Notes under the pieces: model-generated
Seen by the model: the letters and a program-made list of their open reading frames with translations, nothing else
What the model was told of the DNA's origin: nothing
The model's database searches: none
Position numbers and translations under genes: made by a program
Shown: positions 8,052 through 13,265 of the stretch, piece by piece
Layout: each line of letters begins with the position of its first letter
How positions within the stretch are numbered: position 1 is the stretch's first letter
Assembly: GCA_910592005.1 (NCBI GenBank)
Contig: CAJVPP010002877.1
Location: 1-13,265, forward strand
Direction: 5' to 3'
Length of the DNA stretch: 13,265 bases
Origin: Funneliformis mosseae
Lineage: Eukaryota; Glomeromycota; Glomeromycetes; Glomerales; Glomeraceae

Positions 8052-8100
8052 TTCCTACCAAAAAGTTTAAGACCACCTATGATTTTTTTAAAAAATCAAT
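8052..8100. repeat. Possible Tc1/mariner-like terminal-repeat fragment
   Basis: The stretch CCAAAAAGTTTAAGACCACC resembles the ends of Tc1/mariner-type DNA transposons as I recall them. It is followed by a near-perfect palindrome of T and A runs (about 8080-8098, TGATTTTTTT/AAAAAATCA). No inverted partner copy and no transposase sequence is visible in the window, so at most it is a solo end. Confidence 0.2.
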
Positions 8101-8260
8101 GTTTTTTTATCATTAATTTTTCATTAGACTCTAATAAATAAATGATATCTTTATTCATAAATGAATATTTTCAACGGCTTTATTTATGATTTTAACCAAA
8201 AATAATAAAGTTTAATATATGAAAAAAAAAACTCTTTCCGTCGATCACCAAAACCAAAAA

Positions 8261-10313
8261 ATGACTGGAAAAAAAACCGCTCATAATAACAACTTCAAGC
8301 CTTACCAAGCTCGCTCTTCCCCTATGGAGAACGACTAATAACAACAACGCCCAGCTAAGAAACAACATATTGAACCACCAAAACAAACTGAAACTTCAAA
8401 CGCCTCTGGAAGTACCTCCAACAGCTCTATATATATGGAAGTTGAAACTTCACTTCCTAGCACCTTGGACAAAGGAAAAGGTCCTGAAACTTCTAATAAT
8501 GACAATAATATTCCACTTGATGAGGACCAAGCCTTTGATGCTTCTGAAAAGGCCTCAACAATAAACAAATTGAAAAAAATAAAATCCACCTAGAACGCGA
8601 GACTGAAGTCCCAATCTACTTCGCCTACTGCGCTGCAGAAAAATTTTTCCCCAAAAAATCCAACAGAGAAAACAAAACGAAGCATGTGATATATTCGCAT
8701 CACACTACTCGTCCTTCATTGGTGCCTCAATTCGTATTCACCCTGAGGATGCAACAAAGAAAATCGTCTGAATTGAATTCACCTCACATGCAGAAGCAAA
8801 CAACGCAATTACACTTAAACTTCCATGTTTGGAAAATAACACATGTTTACCCTTCACAATCAAACCAATAGCTAAGTACATCCCTGAGTTATCGATCTGT
8901 CTCACAGAGATCCCGATCTCTACTACTGAATCAAATATTAGATTAACTTTCTTCTTTTTTGAAAAGATCTCCTGTTACGCCATGTCCACTAAAAACCTTT
9001 GGCAACAAGTTACTCTCACCTTTGAACAAGATACAGATATGACTACATTAAACAAATTAAACAGCTATTTTGTTCTCAAAGATTTAGTTGGGTTCACTTA
9101 TGTACTATGTCAGTCAAAGATATTAGAAAAAAGTCTGAATTTTTCTTGAAATTAACTAATCTCCTACTTGACACAAATGGACGCCATCTAATCTCTATTG
9201 GCAATGCTATTGAAGCGATCACCTGGGTTATCCCCAAGTTACGTGCCAATTACAGAAATCTACAATATGCCATCTTTTATTTTAAAACTAAAGAATCTTT
9301 GAAAGTGGCAAAAAATGGCGAAACTTATTTCCTTGACAGGAAAAGATTAATCTGGACTGATCCAAATGCAAAACTTTGCTTTATCTGCCAAGTTCCAGGT
9401 TACCAATTGCAGAATTGTCACAAACTCATTCAACTCCACAAAATCGACAAACTCAACACTTATACCAATGATACTAGCCTGTATAGTTTCGTAATTATAA
9501 AGCACCAGTCGTTATTCTCAAACTACCGTCTCACCCTAAGAAACAACAGACTATAAATAAATATAAACTGAGCCAACAATAAAATATTACCAAAGATAAA
9601 TCCACGTCAGACAACATTATCATTTCCTCCAATCATCGAACAAAAGTTCTTCAGACTAAACCACTAAATGAAGATCAAAACCAATAACATATCAACCCAT
9701 CCGCCCTATCAATGATAAAGGAGAACAAACTCTAGATGCTAGTATACATACATTGCATCATTGGGCTGATAAAACTGAGAACGAATACTGCATGCCAAAT
9801 AATACCTTAAATCAACAATCTCAATCAGAAGTGCTTACTCAAATTTTCAATCAACTATTCACTATCTCTAAGCAACTTGCCAAAATGAATGCAGATCTTC
9901 ACTCAACTGCGGAACGAGTTGCCACAGTTGAAAAAGTTCTTAACATCAATGTCCTACTTCTCTACCAAGCAGAGTTACTAAACAAATCATTCAACGAAGA
10001 CGGTATGGAAACTGAGAAACACATCTATGCCGCTAGTCCTTATACAAAAGATAATATTGTTGCTAAACAATCTGCTGAACTAACTACCTTAAAAGAAGAG
10101 AATGCTCTTCTCAAAACTAACCTTGAAAATAATATGATTAAACTCAATAATGCAGGATGTGCCATCGCTAACATACAAAGAATCTTACAAACACAACTTA
10201 AAATCAATCCAGACATTTTTACTGCTATTAAAGAAGTCGCTCCTCCTTCCAGTTATGAAAAAACAGCTGATGGTGTCTTTATTCCCCCACCCCCAAATAT
10301 TTTTAATAATTGA
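8261..10313 (+). pseudogene. LINE ORF1 (nucleic-acid-binding protein), broken
   Basis: In LINEs, ORF1 protein coats the element RNA. The likely start is ATG at 8261 (MTGKKTAHNNNFKPYQARS), closed by two adjacent TAA codons at 8336-8341. Coding sense continues in shifting frames. A polar, low-complexity N-terminus reaches about 8550. A CAAEKFFPKKSNREN region follows (about 8630-8670). Next is an RRM-like stretch (FIGASIRI, then IEFTSHAEANNAITLKLP, interrupted by TGA) at about 8710-8830. ITWVIPKLRANYRN and the zinc knuckle lie at 9107-9420. Last comes a 187-codon open C-terminus (9753-10313) with coiled-coil heptads (LAKMNADLHSTAERVATVEKV and LKEENALLKTNLENN) and a proline-rich end. Frameshifts lie near 8553, 8677, 9095, 9490 and 9700. 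The reading order fits a Glomeromycotina LINE ORF1 as I recall it. Confidence 0.8.
9377..9418 (+). other. CCHC-like zinc knuckle with His replaced by Tyr
   Basis: The motif reads CFICQVPGYQLQNC, spacing C-x2-C-x4-Y-x4-C. This is the retroelement zinc-knuckle pattern with tyrosine (TAC at 9401-9403) in place of the third ligand, histidine. A single C to T change from CAC would explain it. The knuckle as written should not bind zinc normally. Confidence 0.7.
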
Positions 10314-10329
10314 TAACTTATAGAATTAT

Positions 10330-13152
10330 ATACAGGTTGACTCCAGTAATCTGATAGCAAATAACAATATACCAAATACGAATATTATCAACAATTTATT
10401 TTTGACTAATAATACATTGTCTTCTTGACTCAATATTGCGATACACAATATTCATTCTTTTATTCAAGTACAAAAACAATAATTCTTGTTCAACACTTAT
10501 GAAATTAACCATTTAGATATAATAGGCCTTCAAGAGATCAATTTTAAATCAATTAATAATACGTTAGCCTTTTCAAAATCAACCTCATCTCATTATTTGC
10601 ATTTTTTTAACTTCAATCAATAGTCACAGAATTCAGGTTTCAGAGTTGGCCTTCTTATAAAAAAACATCTTGCTGATCATATTTACAAACATCACGGTTA
10701 ACACAAACACTATATTTTCATCAATTTCCAATTTCACAATAAATTCCGCATTAGATTAATTAACTACTACATATCAAGTTCGAATTCAGCTCTTCAAAAA
10801 TAAATATATAAAGAAGTATGCAATGTCATCAAATTAGCAAAATACCTCAACATAGAGATTATTTTACTAGGTGACCTAAATGCAGTCCCAGATCATTCTA
10901 ATAATATGTCAAATGCTAATTATTTCTTCACCTAACTTAAAGACTTTCAACTCTTTAACTCATTCGATCTCTTACATAAAAATGCTAATCAACTATTCCC
11001 ATCATTTTTTCACGTTATGCATCATCAACCTTTAAGAATAGATCATATGTACACTATATCATATATTGCAACAGGCCTTAACAAAGCCCAAACTATCAGT
11101 ATTGATCCTAACATTTCTGACTATTTGATAGTTTATATCAATGTAAATATAGCTGAAATTACCACTTTAAATAATAACAAAAAACACACCAAAAAGAAAA
11201 TTTACCTGTATAAAGCTATGGACGAAATCTCTTAGACACAATTTGGTAAAAAAATGGATGATTTTCTTGGAAGCTATCAATTATTCAACTTCACTCCCAA
11301 TAGACTACATTCAAAACACGCATTCAACTTCTTCTGAGATCTCATGCAAGGATGTATCAAAAAGGCAGCAGAAAAATGTATCCTGTCAAGGTACTCATCT
11401 CAATATGCTTGTAACCTCAGACTAAGACTATTAAAGAATCTTTATAAACAATTAGTTCTAATACAAAAGTTTTAACGTACAACAAAAAATGTATTCACCT
11501 TAATTTCATATCAATAAACTGGTCTCAAATATACAAAAAAGTTTTTGATATTTCGATAAAATACAATCTAAACTAGTCGCATACTGGTAATCCTCAAATT
11601 TTTGACCTCACTACTATTAATCTGAATACTTCTGAACTACTTAAAGTCTATCTGATTGTGATCAAACTAGAAAAAGACAAATATAAACGAAATAAATTAA
11701 AGCAGTTATCTAACGCAGATGTGATAATTTTTATGATGATCAAACCAAAATGTATGATTCTATCCTTAATAGACAAAAACAAATAATTGTTCTGGACAGA
11801 TGCCTTGACAATTCATCTGATGATCTTAGTTTGCTTACCTCTACGGATGATGTTAAACGCAAAATAAACAGACATTTCTAACAAACAACAGATACTAGAC
11901 ATCATTTTGTTTCACTCCCAGACAACTGGAAAAAATGGTATAAACCCATTAAAATAATTGACCAAATTTATAATAACCTTATATATCCACTAAGTGAAGA
12001 TGAATGGAACCATCTCCTACAAACATTACCTAATGATAAAGCTCCCGGTCCTTCCAAAATCTCAAATGAGATGTTGAAACATTTAGGCTCCAAAATGAAA
12101 CATATTTTTTGGATCTTCACTTGTGCCTGTCTGAAATTTTCCTGTATGTCTGACAGATGGAATTTGGCCTTTATCTATCCCATTCCAAAACCAAAACCAT
12201 AGGAATATAACTTAAATAATACCTGTCTCATTATTTTACTTGAATGCCCCCATAAAGCAATTGTGAAATTAATCAATAAAGGCTTTTAGATATTCTTTCA
12301 AAAAATTCAGTCCTATAAGAAAACAATTTTGCTGGATTACCGTTTCATTCTACATTCGAACTTATTTATATTCTAGACAATATAAAATATGATTGATTAT
12401 CACATAAGAACAAATAACTCTGGATCCTATTTCAAGATATGTTAAAGGCTTATGACAGAGTTAACATCGCAATGTTAACTCATGCGCTTAATCGTCTACG
12501 CTTCTCTCATCATTCCTCCATTTTGTACTTTCCTTATTCTTTAATCACTTTAATCAAATTTTCATAGCTTATGGAAATACAGATCACTACCCAGTTATCT
12601 CAGGTATTGACTAAGGTGAAATTATTTCACTAATTCTTTGGTGTATATATTACAATCTCCTATTATGTCACATACAAAATACCAACCTTAGCTATAATAT
12701 ATCAGCTGAATAGCACCCATATATCGGTGATACCTCATCAACCACAGTTTCAATACAAGTCTTTACACTTGCCTACATAGATAATACCCTATGATTAGTA
12801 AATCTAAGAATAATCTTGAATCAATCTTAATAATAGCTGATGACTTTTACCAACTCAATAGTATTCTAGTTAACTAGGATAAATTTGTATTACTTTTTTC
12901 AATACCGATTGCATCATTTGTATACTTTAGACTAATACACAATGAAGAATAGATTAAACTAATTGACCTTAAATCATCTACTCGTTATCTCAGTATTTAG
13001 ATTTCCCTCTTACCGAACTGCCAGTTTATAAGACAACAAGTAAAAAATGAAATTTATAACACTACCTCAACAATCAAAAAGAAATTCCTCACAGATAAAT
13101 AACTTAAAGTAGTCTTCAACTCTGTTTTATTGCTAAGAATTTTGTATCATAC
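10330..13152 (+). pseudogene. LINE ORF2 (APE endonuclease and reverse transcriptase), broken and 3'-truncated
   Basis: Intact ORF2 proteins nick target DNA and reverse-transcribe the element RNA. From about 10330 to 11480 one frame holds throughout, broken only by stops: TGA 10426, TAA 10480, TAG 10621, TAA 10699, TAA 10801, TAA 10933, TAG 11233 and a TGA near 11335. Endonuclease landmarks are LDIIGLQEINF, EIILLGDLNAVPDHS, RIDHMYTI and ISDYLIV, the last having Y where the family has the catalytic H of SDH. The reverse transcriptase starts at about 11990 (LSEDEWNHLLQTLPNDKAPG), then IYPIPKPKP, ILLECPHKAIVKLIN, NNFAGLP, ILFQDMLKAYDRVN, GEIISLILWCIYYN and the palm motif YIDNT (12774-12788), then IADDFYQLN and STRYLSI. 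Frameshifts lie near 11500, 11725, 12325, 12545 and 12835. Sequence is lost at 13153. Confidence 0.85.
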
Positions 13153-13265
13153 TTTTTTTTTTTTTTTTTTTATAAGTGCGGCAGTCTTGCATGATCTTTA
13201 TTAATATTTATGAGTTTACAAGAAAAACAAAATAAAACAGAAAATACAAAAATATCTATAAACTA
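13153..13265 (-). mobile_element. 3' end of a retro-inserted sequence on the minus strand, with poly(A) tail
   Basis: A run of 19 T (13153-13171) reads as a poly(A) tail on the minus strand. An AATAAA hexamer (minus, 13202-13197) lies 25 bases before the tail, the usual spacing for a polyadenylation signal. The 94 bases beyond the tail do not continue the LINE reading frame. The simplest reading is a second LINE, SINE or processed mRNA copy that inserted into the LINE ORF2. Its body lies outside the window, so its identity is unknown. Confidence 0.6.

Larger units (their letters stand above)
7289..8220. other. Intergenic region between phosphatase gene and LINE element
   Basis: This 932-base AT-rich stretch has no supported gene. 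The first part is the promoter and leader of the minus-strand phosphatase gene, with a pyrimidine-rich tract and an ATCACGTG site (separate entries). Around 8050-8100 is a possible transposon-end fragment. The last 100 bases may belong to the 5' untranslated region of the LINE, whose exact 5' end I cannot place. Confidence 0.6.
8221..13152 (+). mobile_element. Degenerate LINE-like non-LTR retrotransposon (APE/RT type), 3' end interrupted
   Basis: Two consecutive broken ORFs lie on the plus strand: ORF1 with an RNA-binding-like region, a CCHC-like knuckle and a coiled coil, then ORF2 with an APE-type endonuclease and a reverse transcriptase. No LTRs, integrase or protease are seen. The first base is approximate; the sequence just before the ORF1 ATG (TCGATCACCAAAACC) is probably leader. 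Many stop codons and at least eight or nine frameshifts show the copy is dead. The last recognisable part is the connection region after the RT palm, where sequence is cut by a T-run at 13153. No target-site duplication can be assigned because both ends are uncertain. Confidence 0.9.

Noticed and set aside
8192..8589. Minus-strand ORFs of 64 and 84 codons
   Set aside because: Antisense to the start of the LINE ORF1; the plus strand has the recognisable ORF1 order.
8370..8871. Plus-strand ORFs of 64 and 61 codons as genes
   Set aside because: They are wrong-frame pieces of the frameshifted LINE ORF1; neighbouring frames give the coherent RNA-binding-like reading.
11243..11425. 60-codon plus-strand ORF
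   Set aside because: Wrong-frame shadow of LINE ORF2. The ORF2 frame continues here as MDDFLGSYQLFNF with only a substitution stop.
1..13265. tRNA genes, rRNA, CRISPR arrays and bacterial-type operons
   Set aside because: I looked for tRNA B-box-like GTTCGANTC, regularly spaced repeats and Shine-Dalgarno-led ORF clusters and found none. The spliced genes mark the DNA as eukaryotic.

Overview
The window looks like nuclear DNA of a fungus. It is strongly AT-rich, genes are dense, introns are short (63-93 nt) with GT...AG ends, and there is a decayed two-ORF non-LTR retrotransposon. The retrotransposon's protein style and the intact LMBD1-type gene suggest an early-diverging fungus. A Rhizophagus-like arbuscular mycorrhizal species (Glomeromycotina) is my best guess, made by recollection and not by a search.

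Layout. Bases 1-1033 are AT-rich, with one weak coding-like relic (about 300-642) and a CACGTG site just before the first gene. A 13-exon gene (1034-3576, +) encodes a 543-residue LMBD1-type membrane protein, the vacuolar/lysosomal cobalamin exporter family. The next interval (3577-4118) holds a minus-strand 50-codon ORF and, upstream of it, coding-like but frame-broken sequence. A two-exon SET-domain protein lysine methyltransferase follows (4119-5615, +). It converges, across a palindromic TA-rich spacer, with an intronless mitochondrial PP2C phosphatase of the Ptc5/PDP type (5768-7288, -). Bases 7289-8220 are intergenic, with a second ATCACGTG site, a pyrimidine-rich leader and a possible transposon-end fragment.

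From about 8221 to 13152 lies one plus-strand LINE-like element. ORF1 carries an RNA-binding-like region, a CCHC-like knuckle and a coiled coil. ORF2 carries an APE-type endonuclease and a reverse transcriptase. Both ORFs have many stops and several frameshifts. Most stops, and the three most telling active-site changes, can be read as C:G to T:A transitions. The element is cut off at 13153 by a 19-T run. Read on the minus strand, this run is a poly(A) tail preceded by AATAAA, so a second retro-inserted sequence has landed inside the LINE and runs off the window edge.

The three good genes do not form an operon or an obvious pathway. Two of them, LMBD1 and the PP2C phosphatase, share an ATCACGTG motif upstream. 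No tRNA, rRNA or CRISPR array was seen.
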